A stretch of DNA of 64,000 nt from Nelumbo lutea. Its lineage: Eukaryota; Streptophyta; Magnoliopsida; Proteales; Nelumbonaceae. The notes beneath the pieces were generated by a model. It did no database searches and was not told the origin of the DNA. It saw nothing but the letters and a program-made list of their open reading frames with translations. Positions 23,765 through 35,965 of the stretch are shown one piece after another. Position numbers and translations under genes: made by a program. The first letter of the stretch is position 1. Each line of letters opens with the position of its first letter. The stretch covers positions 123,764,999-123,828,998 of the forward strand of contig JAKGHH010000001.1 in the NCBI GenBank assembly GCA_022828595.1. Direction: 5' to 3'.

Positions 23765-25691
23765 ATGGCTTCCTCAACCAACGTTGGACGAAGCATGGAG
23801 ATGGATAACTCCGGGGAACAACACTAGGTTCCCATAGTTTGCATAGGGCAGTTCACCATCCCTCTCTCGGTGGACAGAATCCCCAGCCAGAACGTGCTGC
23901 GAACAACGGCCCCGTGGGTGTTCTCCTTCCTTCCTCTGTAGAAATGACCTTTGATGAACCGACTGTCGTTCCTCTGGCGACCAACCAAAGCCAACTCGAT
24001 GACTTGATGCAATGCATGCGGGCCATGAAGCCCAAGTGCAGCAGCTCTAGCAACACCAGCTCTATCAGTAGCAAGTGCTGCACCACGTCTCCTAGTACCA
24101 TTACTAGTAGCAGTTCCCTCAATTGCCTCAACCTCAGCTTCAGCAGCCGCAGTTCCCGCCTCAGCACCCAGCCTCACAGCCAGGATGAGCGACCCTCTGG
24201 CCAAGGAGAGGCCCCCCAAAACCCTCCAAAAAACTAGGCCTCCTCCCATGGCAAACGAGAGAGACCGGATACCCCGGTCTCGCCGTGGGCAGACAGGTCG
24301 GGAGGACCCCAGCTTGCCAGGTCTACAACACCTCGGCAGTCGAAGTTTGAAACCCCACTCCTTGAGAACCGATTTGATATCCTGGCAACAGACTCCAAGT
24401 AGGATCCCTCTGTCTGCAGCCATCACTAGCGGACCTGACTACTTCCTGCACAAACCATTCCGGATAGCGTAGAGGTGAGCAGCACGAACACAGAGCCCAC
24501 CAAGAAGCAGAGATGTCACTGTCGAGCTCGTCAATCTGTCACCCGCGATTTGCCCGAGATCGGGGCAAAGAAGAGGTAAGCTCGGCCGAAGTCAAAGCTC
24601 CCCTCCTCTCAGTTCCATCCCCCCTGTCTTCCGATCTCCTGGCAGTCCCAATGCCTAAAGACTTCAAGCTCCCCCCTCTTGACAAGTATGACGAGTCGTT
24701 TGACCCAAATGATCATGTAGATGCCTTCCAGTCATAGATGCACCTGGCGAGAGCCAGTGAGTCATGCATGTGCGTGGCCTTCTCCACTACTTTCAGAGGA
24801 GTAGCCCGTACATGGTACCAAAACTTGGCACCTGGATCGATAAGAAGTTGGGCACAGTTCGCTCAAGCCTTCACGTCCCACTTTGTCACCAGCAAACGGT
24901 GCCTGTGAACTGAAGAAAGCCTCCTCAGCATAGTGCAGAGAGAGGGAGAGTCCATCCGGGGCTATATTAAGCGGTTCAACGATGCTTGTATGCAGATTCC
25001 ACGTCTGGACCCTGCCGTACGCCTTGCAGCAGCCAAGAAAGGCATGAAACACAAAGAGTTCAAATGGCACATGGTCGTTAACCAACCGACGACCATAACC
25101 GAGTTTCTGAAGGTCGCGGACAGGTTCATATCCACCGAAGAGGAGATCAACCAAAAGGGCGAGGGCACACCCGAAAAAAGAAAGAGGGAAGGAGAGCCTT
25201 CTGGTCAAGGGGACAGCCAAAAGAAAAAGGACATAGCTCGGGAGGCAAAGCTGGGTTAATTGTTCTGGGCTCCTATAGCGGACCGAGTTGATTACACCCC
25301 ACTGAACGCGAAGCGGGCTGAAATCCTAATGGCGATCAAGGATGCCCCGTATGTGAAGTGGCCACCCCGTCTGAGGGGGAATCCCAATGAGAGAAATAAG
25401 AATCTGTATTGCAGTTTTCACAAAGATCACGGTCACAGTACCGAGAATTGTAAAAACCTCCGCGACGAGATAGAGGAGCTCATCCGCCGTGGATATTTGA
25501 GAAACTTTGTACAAAATAATAATAACAATAGTAATAAAATAGGTCGGCAAGGGGAGCACAGTAAGGATGCTCCCGAGTTCAGCAGCAGGTCGACCAAACA
25601 ACCGCAGAGGCAGCCTCCGGAGGAGAGGCCAGTTCGGGGGACCATCCACATGATAGTGGAGGTTCGATCATTGCGGGTTGCACTTCAGTAG
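23765..25691 (+). pseudogene. Tat element gag (capsid and zinc knuckle), broken
   Basis: The first ATG of the internal region is at 23765. A variable N-terminal part is broken by frameshifts. The capsid (retrotrans_gag) domain runs from about 24650 to 25130: it opens with PPLDKYDESFDPNDHVDAF, meets a stop at 24735, continues through a WYQNLAP-like motif, meets another stop near 24907, and then reads GESIRGYIKRFNDAC. A CCHC-like knuckle CSFHKDHGHSTENC lies at about 25413-25454. Read-through needs at least three stop or frame corrections. Gag would form the virus-like particle that packages element RNA. Confidence 0.85.
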
Positions 25692-25739
25692 CAGCTCAGA
25701 CATCAGTTCGTGAGGCCGCCCGGGAAGAGCAGAATCCCC

Positions 25740-28700
25740 AAAGCGGTTGAGGACATAAGAGCTAATTTTCTTCACAGAAGATGATGCGCAAGGGGTACAC
25801 TATCCCCACGATGACGCGCTCGTAATAAAGCTAAGAATCAACGACTTCGAGGTTAGGCACATACTTTTTGACTTAGGTATCTCGGCCGACATCCTCTTCA
25901 AAGCTGCGTTCGACCAGTTTCAGTTGCAGAGAAGCGACCTGAAGCCTATGGACACTCCTTTGGTGGGCTTCAGTGGAGAAGAAGTTTGGCCCCTTGGGAA
26001 AATAACAGTACCTGTGGAAGTCGGCACATGGCCTTGTGTGGTCAGATTCAAACACGACTTCTTGGTGGTCGCGACCCCTGAAAGAATGGTAGGATCCATC
26101 TTATGGATGCCAAAAAGATTGTGGAATGGGTAAGCGAATTTCAAAAATTTTCTTACCTTCTCCCAACTGGGAATCGAATTCCCTAAATTTAGAATAAAAT
26201 ATTCAAGGATCCTATTTGCAAGAAGGAATGGCGGCAACTGGAGGAGAACTCCTAGGACGAAGATGGCTGAATTGCTTCTCTTCTCTCTAGAGTGTGTATG
26301 AGATCCAATCTCAATTCGCAGGATGTATTCTTCCAAAACCCTTAGGTTCAAAATCTCTTTATCTCTTAGGGTTTCTCCTCCTTTCTTCTTGATTAAGAAA
26401 CCTCATAAATTAGGAGTTATCCCAATCCAAATCAGTATTTGGATAGGGGATTATCTTAATCCTATCTCCAAATTAAGTTAGCTTACTCCTGGTCTTATCA
26501 GGAGGTTACTAGATTCAAATCTGATTTGAATTTGGTCTCCCAGAGTGGATAATGTTAAAGGCCCAATCCTTTTGCTAACATTAATCTCAGATCCGCCCCA
26601 TAGATGGTTGATCATATCAGCCCAGCTCGAAATGGGCTTTTGGCCCATTAAGTGTTCAATGCTTAACTAGTTTTCAATCTACTGTCCAGTTGGGCTTCTT
26701 TGTATGGCGTGGGACCCAAGCATTGATCTACACACCAGCCACATGGGTTCGGCCTAGCCTTTATTACAAGGCCCAGCCGAATTCATTGAAAAGCTTAGTG
26801 AACCCCTGATCCCATCACATGGACCCTATGGGCCCAACACTTACATTAAGTGGTCCCTGGGCCAAGCCATCTTATAAAAACCCAGTGACTGTGGGCAGGT
26901 GCAAGATTAGCCCATCAGGTACTATCCTAAATGGTCCTACACTTAACCTCTCAGCCCTTAATGATCAAGCATTGCCCGACAAGAGAAGACCTCTCCCTTG
27001 GCTGTAAGGAATAGTGCCACACTTTCCACTCACATGGATCCCGGGAATTAAAACCATTTGCAAACGCTCTGAAATCGTACATATATATATCATATATAAA
27101 TTTTGCATAACAAAATTCCAACGATTGAAATCAACTGCCGGCAGTTTGGTTTCCATTAGAGAGAGTGCATTCCCGATCCGACACCTAGTGAAGTGTCATA
27201 ATTGAGTCTAGGGGTCAGGTGTAACTTTCCAGTTTTGCCCATCTGTCTCCAAGGTCCAGGGCAATACTGGAAATCTAGTCAGGTTCAAGGATTCGAGTAA
27301 TCCCATACTGCATGTGCCTTGGGTCTTACCCTGGTGGCCGAGACAGGCCATCCCAACACTTGGTGGCACACCAATATCAGCCTTGGCAGGATAAATCTCC
27401 CCAGACTTATCCAATCGGCTGTGAACATTTAAAACTAACATGAGTCTCTATAAGTGTCCAGTTTTAGGGTCTTACACAGAATTATACCAAACAACATGAA
27501 TCAAACATGCACTTTATTTATTTACACTAAATCACAAAAGTACATCAAATCAGATTGAAGCTAAGGGCATACAAAACTGTCTAACATCCCCCTCCCCCTA
27601 TAATGCCATAATAGGTCGACCGATCACCCATGTCCTACGGGCGGTGGTCTCCACTTACCATTTGGCTATGAAGTTACCAACAGATATTTTTGCATGGTCC
27701 ATGGTAGAGATGCCCGATATAGACCCTAACTTTATAACTCACAAGTTGAACATTGATCCTGTAGTTAGGCCCATTAGACAGAAGAAACGCAACCTAGCCC
27801 CAGAGCGGTGGAAAGCGGTCGACGAGGAGGTCGAGAAGCTCCTCACAACTGACTTCATAAGAGAAGTCCATTACCCGAGCTGGGTAGCCAACCCTGTCCT
27901 TGTAAAGAAGGCCAATGGCAAGTGATGCATGTGCGTTGACTACACTGACCTAAACCGATCCTGCCCAAAAGACTGCTTCTCGCTCCCCAGAATTGACCGT
28001 TTGGTGGATGCGACCTCAGGGCATGAGTTGCTGAGTTTCTTAGATGCCTATTCGGGCTATAACCAAATAAAGATGGACCCAGTGGACGAAGAAAAGACTG
28101 CATTCATCACAGAGTTTGGTCTGTACTGTTACAAGGTTATGCCCTTCGGGTTGAAGAACGCAGGGGTAACCTTTCAAAGACTTGTAAATAAGTTGTTTGC
28201 ACCGCTAATTGGCAGAAAAGTAGAATGATAGGTAGACGACATGGTCGTCAAAAACTCAATTTTCACATGAATTAATACAAGACTTGCATTCTGTTTTTTA
28301 AATTTTGTGCAAGTTTAATATGAGATTAAACCCAAACAAGTGTGTATTCGGTGTGACCTTGGGCAAGTTCCTAGGGTACATCATCAACCAGCGTGGCATT
28401 GAGGCCAACCTAGATAAAATTAAGGCCATCTTAGATATGAGACCACCCCGGAAGTTGAAGGAGGTTCAGAGGTTGAACGGCTGCATAGCCACCCTGAGCC
28501 GCTTCATGTCCAAGTCGGCGGGCCGCTGTCTGCCATTATTTAAGGCAATTATGAGCAAAGGGTTCGAGTGGACCCAAGACTACTAGCTCGCGTTTGACGA
28601 GCTCAAGAAATACCTCGCTAGTGTGCTGATCTTAACCCGTTCCGAGGAGGGCGATGTTTTAGGACTGTACCTCTCAGCAAGCGACGAAGTGGTCAGTTTG

Positions 28701-29489
28701 GTACTAATAAAGGAAGTAGATCAGGTTCAACAACCCATCTATTATGTTAGTAAAGTATTGCAGGGAGCAGAGACAAGATATCCAGAGATAGAAAAGCTAG
28801 CATATGCCCTAGTAATTGTAGTTCGGAAGCTCCGTCCATACTTCCAAGCTCACACTATTATCGTTCTCACCGACAAACCTCTGAGGCAAGTCTTACTAAA
28901 GCCCGAGGTCTCTAGTCAGTTAACGAAGTGGGCCGTTGAGCTCATCGAGTACGACCTCCAGTACAAGCCGCGAATTGCCATTAAGGCCCAATCCTTAGCA
29001 GATTTCATCGCCGAGTGCACATTCAGCTCCGAAGTCCCCAGGTCGGTTAAGCATGAGGCTCCCAGCTCGGGTGAGCCCGAAGCTCCCAGGCCGGTCGGGT
29101 CTGAGCCTCGTGAGGTAGAAACCAGTGTGGTATCTCTCTTAGTTTGGCCAAGAGCGAGCTGGGATGAGGAGGCCTGGATCCTTTACGTAGATGGCTCCTC
29201 GAGCCAACAGGGCAGTGGAGCCGGAATAGTTCTGCACAGTCTAAGTGGCACGAAACTAGAGTATGCGCTATGCTTCGAGTTCGAGGCATCTAACAATGAA
29301 GCGGAGTACGAGGCATTGGTAGCCAAACTAGCTCTAGCCAGAGAAGTAAAATCCAAGCACATCATCATCTGCAGCGACTCCCACCTCGTGGTCAACTAGG
29401 TCACTGGCAAGTACGAAGCTGACGAGCCAACCATGATCACCTACTTAGCCAAAGTCAGAGAGGCCCTATTCAACTTCTAGTCACACTTT
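25740..29489 (+). pseudogene. Tat element pol: protease, RT, RNase H (interrupted)
   Basis: The aspartic protease (about 25770-26078, continuing at 27587) has FDLGISADILF where D-S/T-G is expected, so the active site itself is altered. A solo LTR splits it between VVAT and YNAIIGRP. The reverse transcriptase (about 27700-28420) shows LDAYSGYNQIKM and VMPFGLKNAG. Directly before VDDM, two adjacent stops (TGATAG at 28227-28232) fall where the catalytic Y is expected. A connecting RNase H follows (28590-29000, YASDE-like and IYYVSKVLQ). A second, archaeal-type RNase H (29170-29489, LYVDGSSSQQGSGAG, SNNEAEYEAL, ICSDSHLVVN) is diagnostic of Tat elements. It too is cut by a solo LTR and resumes at 31472. 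Confidence 0.88.
26079..27586 (-). mobile_element. Solo LTR nested in the Tat protease
   Basis: It runs TGAAAGAATGG...CTGTCTAACA on the plus strand, the reverse complement of the copy at 29490-31471. It is flanked by ACCCC (26074-26078) and TCCCC (27587-27591), a 5-bp duplication with one change. Removing it rejoins the protease coding sequence. At 1508 bp it is about 470 bp shorter than its sister copy, mainly by deletions around 27165 and in the part matching 31000-31330. Confidence 0.88.
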
Positions 29490-30112
29490 TGTTAGACAGT
29501 CTTGTATGCCCTTAGCTTCAATCAGATTTGATGTACTTTTGTTATTTAGTGGAAATAAATTAAAGTGCATGTTTGATTCATGTTGTTTGGTATAATTCTG
29601 TGTAAGACCCTAAAACTGGACACTTATAGAAACTTGTGTTAGTTTTAAATGTTCACAGCCATTGGATAAGTCTGGGGAGATTTATCCTGCCAAGGCTGAT
29701 ACTGATGTGCCACCAAGTGTTGGGATGGCCTGTTTTGGCCATTAGGGTAAGACCCAAGGCACATGCAGTATGGGATTGCTTGAACCCTTGAACCGTACCA
29801 GATTTCTAGTATTGCCCTAGACCTTGGAGACAGATGGGCAAAACTGAAAAGTTACACCTGACCCCTAGACTCGATTATGACACATCACTAGGTGTTGGAT
29901 CAGGCTGTCTTTGATGTGTCAATCAGTGAGATCCTTAGTGGGGGTCAAAACCTGGACATGTTGGGGCAGTCTGAGAATTCATCTGAGTGAGTGATCATAG
30001 TGACAGGATCAGCCCCTTTGTCGGACAATGGTAATGATCGGGAATGCACTCTCTCTGATGGAAACCAAACTGCCGACAGTTGATTTCAATCGTTGGAATT
30101 TTGTTTTGCAAA

Positions 30113-30164
<52 letters not shown>

Positions 30165-31471
30165 GTACGGTTTCAAAAGATTTGCAAAAGGTTTTAATAC
30201 CCAGGATCCATGTGAGTAGAGAGTGCGGCACTGTTCCTTGCAGCCGAGAGAGAGGTCTTCTTTTGTCGGGCAGTGCTTATCATTAAGGGCTGAGAGTTTA
30301 AGTGTAAGACCAATTAGGATAATACCTGATGGGATAATCTTGCACCTGCCCACAGTCCCTGGGTTTTTATAAAATGGCTTGGCCCAAGGACCACTTAATA
30401 TAAGTGTTGGGCCCATAGGGTCCATGTGATGGGCTCAAGGGGGTCACTAAGTCTTTCAGTGAATTCGGCTGGGCCTTGTAATAAAGGGTGGGCCGAACCC
30501 ATGTGGCTGGTGTGTAGATCAATGCTTGGGTCCCACACCATACAAAGAAGCCCAACTGGGCAGTTGATTGGAAACTGGTTAAACACTGAACACTTAATGG
30601 GCCAAAAGCCCATTTCGAGCTGGGCTGATATGATCACTTGTTCATGGGGCGCATCTGAGATTAGTGTTAGTAAAAGGATTAGGTCTTTAACCTTATCCAC
30701 TCTAAGAGACCAAATTCAAATTAGATTTGAATCTGGTAACCTCCTGATAAGATCAGGAGTTAACTAACTTAATCTGCAGATAGGATTAAGATTAACCCCT
30801 ATCCAAATACTGATTTGGATTGGGATAACTCCCAAAAATATTGGGAGGTTTCTTAATCAAGAAGAAAGAGGAGAAAACCCTAGCAGAAATATCAGATTTT
30901 GAACTAGGGGGTTAGAGTAAGCAAGAAACACATCCTGCGAATTGAGATCAGATCTCTCACAGACTCCAGAGAGAAGAGATGGTTCTGCCCTCTTCGTCCC
31001 TGGATTTCTCCTCCTCAAACCGCCACCATTCCCTGTTGAAAGATTGGATCTTTGCAGCAACAGGAAGTTAAGAAATTAATTCTTGGCAACAGTCTTCCAA
31101 GAAAGACAAAAAGGATTTGGTGTTCAAGGTTGCCATAGGGTTCTTGCGAAGAATCTAGTGTGTAGGACGCACCCTGCTGGTTCCGTTCCATCCACAACTG
31201 TGTCATCTTCGGTAGGAGCGGATCTTGGTTTCTTCTTTGGGTGTGAACACCAACTTTGGGAGATATTGCTTCTCCGGATCAGGTATAATCCTTCCTGTTT
31301 CCTTTTGGTTCAGATCTGGTTTGATTATGGTTCAAGTAAAATCCTTGAATAATGTATTCTAAATTTAGGGAATATGATTCCCAGTTGGAAGAAGGTAGGA
31401 AATTTTTGAAATTCGCCCACCTATTCCGCACCCTTCATGGTGTCCATTAGATGGATCCTACCATTCTTTCA
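29490..31471 (+). mobile_element. Solo LTR nested in the Tat second RNase H
   Basis: It starts TGTTAGACAG, ends CCATTCTTTCA and is 1982 bp. A perfect ACTTT duplication flanks it (29485-29489 and 31472-31476). Removing it restores the downstream reading of the RNase H end (IRQIPRSENVEANALSRLA). It contains a (TA)n tract at 30115-30160. No primer-binding site, polypurine tract or coding domain is present inside, so it is a solo LTR rather than a complete element. Confidence 0.9.
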
Positions 31472-32866
31472 ACTTTATCAGGCAAATCCCAAGGTCGGAG
31501 AACGTTGAGGCCAACGCCCTGTCCAGATTAGCCAGCACCAGCGACATCACCATGAGAACCGTGTACGTAGAGGACTTGCCTCGGCCTAGCATTCTCGGGG
31601 GGGCAGAGGAGGTCGCTCCCGTCATTCAAGCAGAGTCAAGCTGGATTGACCCACTCGCGAGCTTCTTGCTATACGGGACCTTGTAGATCGCAATGCAGAT
31701 AGAAGGGTGCAGCACTAGACAGCTAAATATGTCATGATAGACGAATGGTTGTACCGGAGATCCTACACGCTCCCCTACCTGCGTTGCTTGCAACCTACCG
31801 AAGCCGAGCTCGTACTCCGCAACACTCATGAGGGGTTGTGTGCCGGGCATTTGGGGGGCAGGGCCCTCGCCCAGAAGGCATTCCGACAGGGATATTATTT
31901 GCCAACAATGAAGACAAACACTATTGAGCTCGTTAGAAAATGTGACAAATGCTAGAGACATGCCAATATTCATCACCAACTCGCTGCCGACCTCAAGTAT
32001 TTCACCAGCCCGTGGCCCTTTGCATAGTAGGGCATCGATCTACTCGAGCCATTCCCGGCAGCAACGGGTGGGAGGAAGTTCTTAATAGTGGCAGTGGACT
32101 ACTTTACCAAGTGGGTAGAAGCCGAACCCCTTGTGACGATCACGGCCCAAAATGTTCAAAACTTCTTTTGGAAGAACATCGTGTGCTGCTTTGGATTACC
32201 TCGAGTATTGATTTCTGACAACGGCAAACAATTCGAGGACATCAAATTTTAGGACTAGTGCCAAGACATGGGAATCTGGCAGAATTTTACTTCAGTCACA
32301 CACCCTCAAGCAAATGGCTAGGCAGAAGTCACGAAGAGAGCCATCCTCCGCGGACTAAAGGCGCGGCTAGACCGAGCTAAAGGATTATGGGCAGATGAAC
32401 TACCCAGTGTTCTATGGGCCTACCAGACCACGGAGAAGACTGCCATGGGAGAAACACCTTTCAATCTCACCTACGGCACCGAAGCAGTGATCCCCGCAGA
32501 GATTGAAGTACCTATGCTACGACTAGAAGCATACAGTGATCAGGCAAACGAAGATGAGCTACGTACCAACCTCGATCTACTCGACGAAGTAAGGGACCTT
32601 GCGTACATCAGGACCGCAGCCCACTAGCAGAGAGTAGCTCGGTACTATAACGCTAGGGTCAAGAAGCGGGACCTCCGCGTGGGCGACCTGGTCTTTCGTA
32701 AGATTATGGTACCAGAGCCTGGCACTGGCAAGCTCGGGTCCAACTAGGAAGGTCCTTATCGAGTGAAACGAGTGCCTGGGGAAGGAACGTACAAACTCGA
32801 GACCCTCGAAGGGAAACGAGTACCTCGGGCATGGAATATTGTCAACTTAAGACAATACTATCTATA
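31472..32866 (+). pseudogene. Tat element integrase, broken
   Basis: The zinc-binding domain (about 31760-31955) has H...H and CDKC. The catalytic core (about 32030-32330) has GIDLLEPFP, VDYFTKWVEAEP and ISDNGKQF with the DDE acidic residues visible. The C-terminal part (to 32866) includes LWAYQTTEKTAMGETPFNLTYG, VRDLAYIRTAAH and the chromodomain-free end VNLRQYYL. In-frame stops at about 31953, 32027, 32250 and 32320 prevent translation. It would insert element cDNA into the genome. Confidence 0.87.
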
Positions 32867-33364
32867 AGAATTGGGTATGCCACGAGCCGCCCCCAAAGCC
32901 TAAGGGCTAGAATACCGAGCTAACACGACCTTGGCACAACGGAACCCAGTCGCCTCTATGGCATGGGCAGACTTAGAGAATGGGCCACGGGCCACTCCTC
33001 CAGCCTAAGGGCTGAAACGCCGAGCCAATAAAGAAACCTCGGTAGCGTACAAGACTTAGTCACTCCTTCAGGATGAACTAGGTACTTGCAGCGCCCAAGG
33101 TACAGACAGGTCGGGCGTATATCCTACTATGTCACCCATCTAAGTGTGCACAAGCTACTCCTACTAAAGTAATGGAGTATAGTTCGGGAACATAGCAGTT
33201 GAGAAACTCCTGCTTTGCGCAATCAGCCTAATAGCCTAACGGTTTGGAACAAAGCGATCACTTCGGAAAATAAACGAAAGACTTGCTCAGATACTTAACA
33301 AAGTGAGGTTTTTATTACAAAAATGTTGTTACAAAAGCCCGTTACAAGAAAAACAGAGAGAAGA

Positions 33365-35523
33365 CTAAGCTTGTAAGTATAGAGCTCCGAGCTATTTCGG
33401 GGGCTTGCTGTCTTTGCCAGAGACCTCATTGGGGGCGGTAACCGAGTCAACATCTTTTGCTTCATCTTCAGCGCTCTCATCCTCAGAATCTGGATCATCA
33501 TTCGACTAACGCACGATGTTGTTAGTGATCCGCAAAGTGGTGATGGCGCTCGTGTCCAGGTCGGGGTAGAGGTGCCTGATTAGCCACCGACTGAGCTTGA
33601 AGCCCTTGCGGTAGGCCTCGATCATCACATCGTCAAACCTTGAAGAGTTGACATAGTCAATGATGGACTGAGTTTTGGCCTCCTTGAGAGCATCCTCGAA
33701 GATGGCGACCTTCTCTTTAATATCTTCTTGGAGGTCCTCCACCTCGCGCTCCAGCTTCCCCACGGCCTCCTTGAGGCCCTGCATCTCGAGCTTCAGGGCA
33801 TCCTACTCAGCCTTAAGGCTGTCCACCTCGAGCCCCAAGGCCTCTTGGCCAACCTTGAGCCCATTCACCTCGGCCCTCAACCTGTCCTTGTCTCGGGCCA
33901 GCTCACCCTTCTCCGCCATTAGCACCTCGATGAATCTTTTCTGAGCCAAGGCGTCACTCTCTAGGCGGTGGACCTGACCACGAATTTCCCTCAGTTCGGT
34001 ATGGGCTGTGCGGGATTACTTCTCAGCCTCTAGAGCCCGCCTCAGATGCCGATCCGATTGAAGGGTCAAGGTGCGAACGACAGAGTTTACTTGCTAAAGG
34101 AAAACCAGTCAAAAGGAAAAGCAAAAAAAAAAAAAAAGAAAAAAAAACAAGAAACAAACAAACAACTCACCACCATAGTATGGGTGGCAGCTCGGGCACC
34201 GAGTTGACCAGGAGTGAGATCAGCCCACTCGGTGACCTCCCCCGGGTATGCAGCCAGGTTGCTCTTCTCCAAACTACACTGGGGATTTAAGATGGTTTGG
34301 CTCCCGTGACCCTCCGAGCTGGATGCCGTCATCTCCACATCCCGAGTGGACTCCTCAGAAGTCTCAGCAGCAGCTTCAGCAGGATGAGCCCCGGTAGCAG
34401 CCTCTGTAGCACGAGCCTCAGTAGCGCTCTCAGCAGCAGGTTTGGTGGGCTTAGTAGAGGGCTCCGCTACCACCTCGGGCCCCTGAGGCACTACATCTCC
34501 TTCTAGGTCGATGACAGGTGGAGTGCCTGGGAGCTCGGGCTCTGGAGCCGAAGCTTGCGAAGGTTGAGTCTCGGCTGAGGCTTGGGGAGACTCAACGCGT
34601 GCCTTCTTGGCTACGCGCTTCTTCCTCTTCATCTGACGGAAGAGTCTTTGGTTGTCAATCTTCTCTGCCTCCATGGGGCCTGTGGTGAATTTTGACATTA
34701 GCAATCCCGAAGTAAATATACATACAAAAAGCCAAAGTAAAGCAAAACCTACTCGAGCTCAAGCCGGCCTGGACAAGCTTCTCTTCGGATGTGAAGTCTT
34801 TATAATTTAACCTGAGCTGAGCTAGCATCTGGAGTGCTTTCTTGGTCTTCCCATCTAAGATGACACTGGGGTCTTGAACAGCCACCCTCTAGTTAGTAGG
34901 GAAGGGCCACCTCGTGCTACTCCGAACTACGAAGTAGTCCCGCTTCTATGCCGGGACTTTACTCGAGAGTCTGTGCGTGAGCTTGGAACCTGGGTGGGGA
35001 GACAGGTAGTAAGACCACCTGTGCCCAGGGAGAGTTCCCGAAGCACTCTTCTTTATGGCCAAAATGGTGCTAAGAATGTCCAGGTCGATAGGGAGAGATC
35101 AGTCAAAGCAAAGAGAAATGGTCCCAACTATATTCGGTATGGAATTCGGGTGAAGTTGGTCCAAAGTAATGTTGAAGTGCACCAGCACCTCGATGATCAA
35201 ACGGTGGAGAGGGAGTCAGAGTCCGGCTACCAACTGCTCCCTAAAGACCACGATCTCATCGAGACTGTATTCCCATGGGAAGTTGCCGGTAGGAGACTGT
35301 ATGAGTACTCCCCAGGAAGGTGGAACCTTTGTATGAGGCCCTGGAGCCTCTCTGAGGTCAAGGTGGAAGGACCGAACTGGTCCGGCACCTGACCTCGGTT
35401 GGAGGTAGACGCCAGATTACCCGAAGCCACCCGTACGTCGGGTGGTGGAGCGGCTGAAGAGCCACCCAAGGCTGAGGTACCCACCACGGGCTCATCGACT
35501 AGGCTACCTACGCTAGACGACAT
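33365..35523 (-). pseudogene. Antisense ORF between integrase and 3' LTR of the Tat element
   Basis: On the strand opposite gag-pol, consecutive frames make one decayed protein. The start MSSSVGSLVDEP (35523) leads to a segment with DQFGPSTLTSERL. A broken middle part (about 34870-35220) follows, then a Pro/Ala/Glu-rich region with KRKKRVAKKAR (34087-34704) and a coiled coil with VGKLEREVEDLQEDI and AYRKGFKLSRWLIRHLYPDLD (33506-33784). The end is acidic (to about 33365). Antisense ORFs at this place are known in Tat-lineage elements; their role is unknown. A homologous copy occurs at 62587-64000. A short poly-A/poly-T tract at 34124-34147 disrupts the frame. Confidence 0.75.
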
Positions 35524-35939
35524 GACAGACAGAAAGGGAAGAAACAATCTGGAAGGAAAAAGGAAGCTCGGGAGAACTCACCAAAGGAACGCGACCGGAT
35601 TGGAAGAACGGGACGAACTGGAAGACCCGAGCTAAGAGACCTCTAGAGCGAGCTCAAACACCAATGGCGAAAGCTTTGTGGCAGAGAAATGGCCAAGGGT
35701 CCCCCCTATTTATAGCCATAGCCACGGGCTCCTCGAGGCGAAAACAATTTAGCGCATTTTTGATGTCCCGAAGCCCAAATCACGTGAGGTCCACGTGTAA
35801 ACTAGACGTGACTCGGGTCTCTTTTGATTGAACATGGCACTAGACCGGTCCAGCTGGACGGAGCGCGCAGACGGAGTGGCATAAGTACCAATGCCAAATC
35901 CACCCGGTGCATCATGACCTCCCCACGCTGGGTCATCGC

Positions 35940-35965
35940 CACCAGCGTAGAGAGTTGGAGGCAAT
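35940..35965 (+). other. Probable polypurine tract of the Tat element
   Basis: AGAGAGTTGGAGG precedes the 3' LTR start at 35966, the expected place for plus-strand primer synthesis. Confidence 0.5.

Noticed and set aside
23824..24426. 200-residue minus-strand frame in the Tat gag region
   Set aside because: It is antisense to gag, overlaps other frames on both strands, and the same region reads as a variable gag N-terminus. The known antisense ORF of Tat elements lies at the other end.
30080..30425. Open frames with Ile-Tyr runs
   Set aside because: They are translations of the (TA)n tract at 30115-30160 inside a solo LTR.
26079..31471. The two 1.5-2.0-kb repeats read as LTRs of one element around the RT
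   Set aside because: They are inverted, have separate 5-bp target duplications, and the coding sequence between them belongs to the surrounding Tat element.
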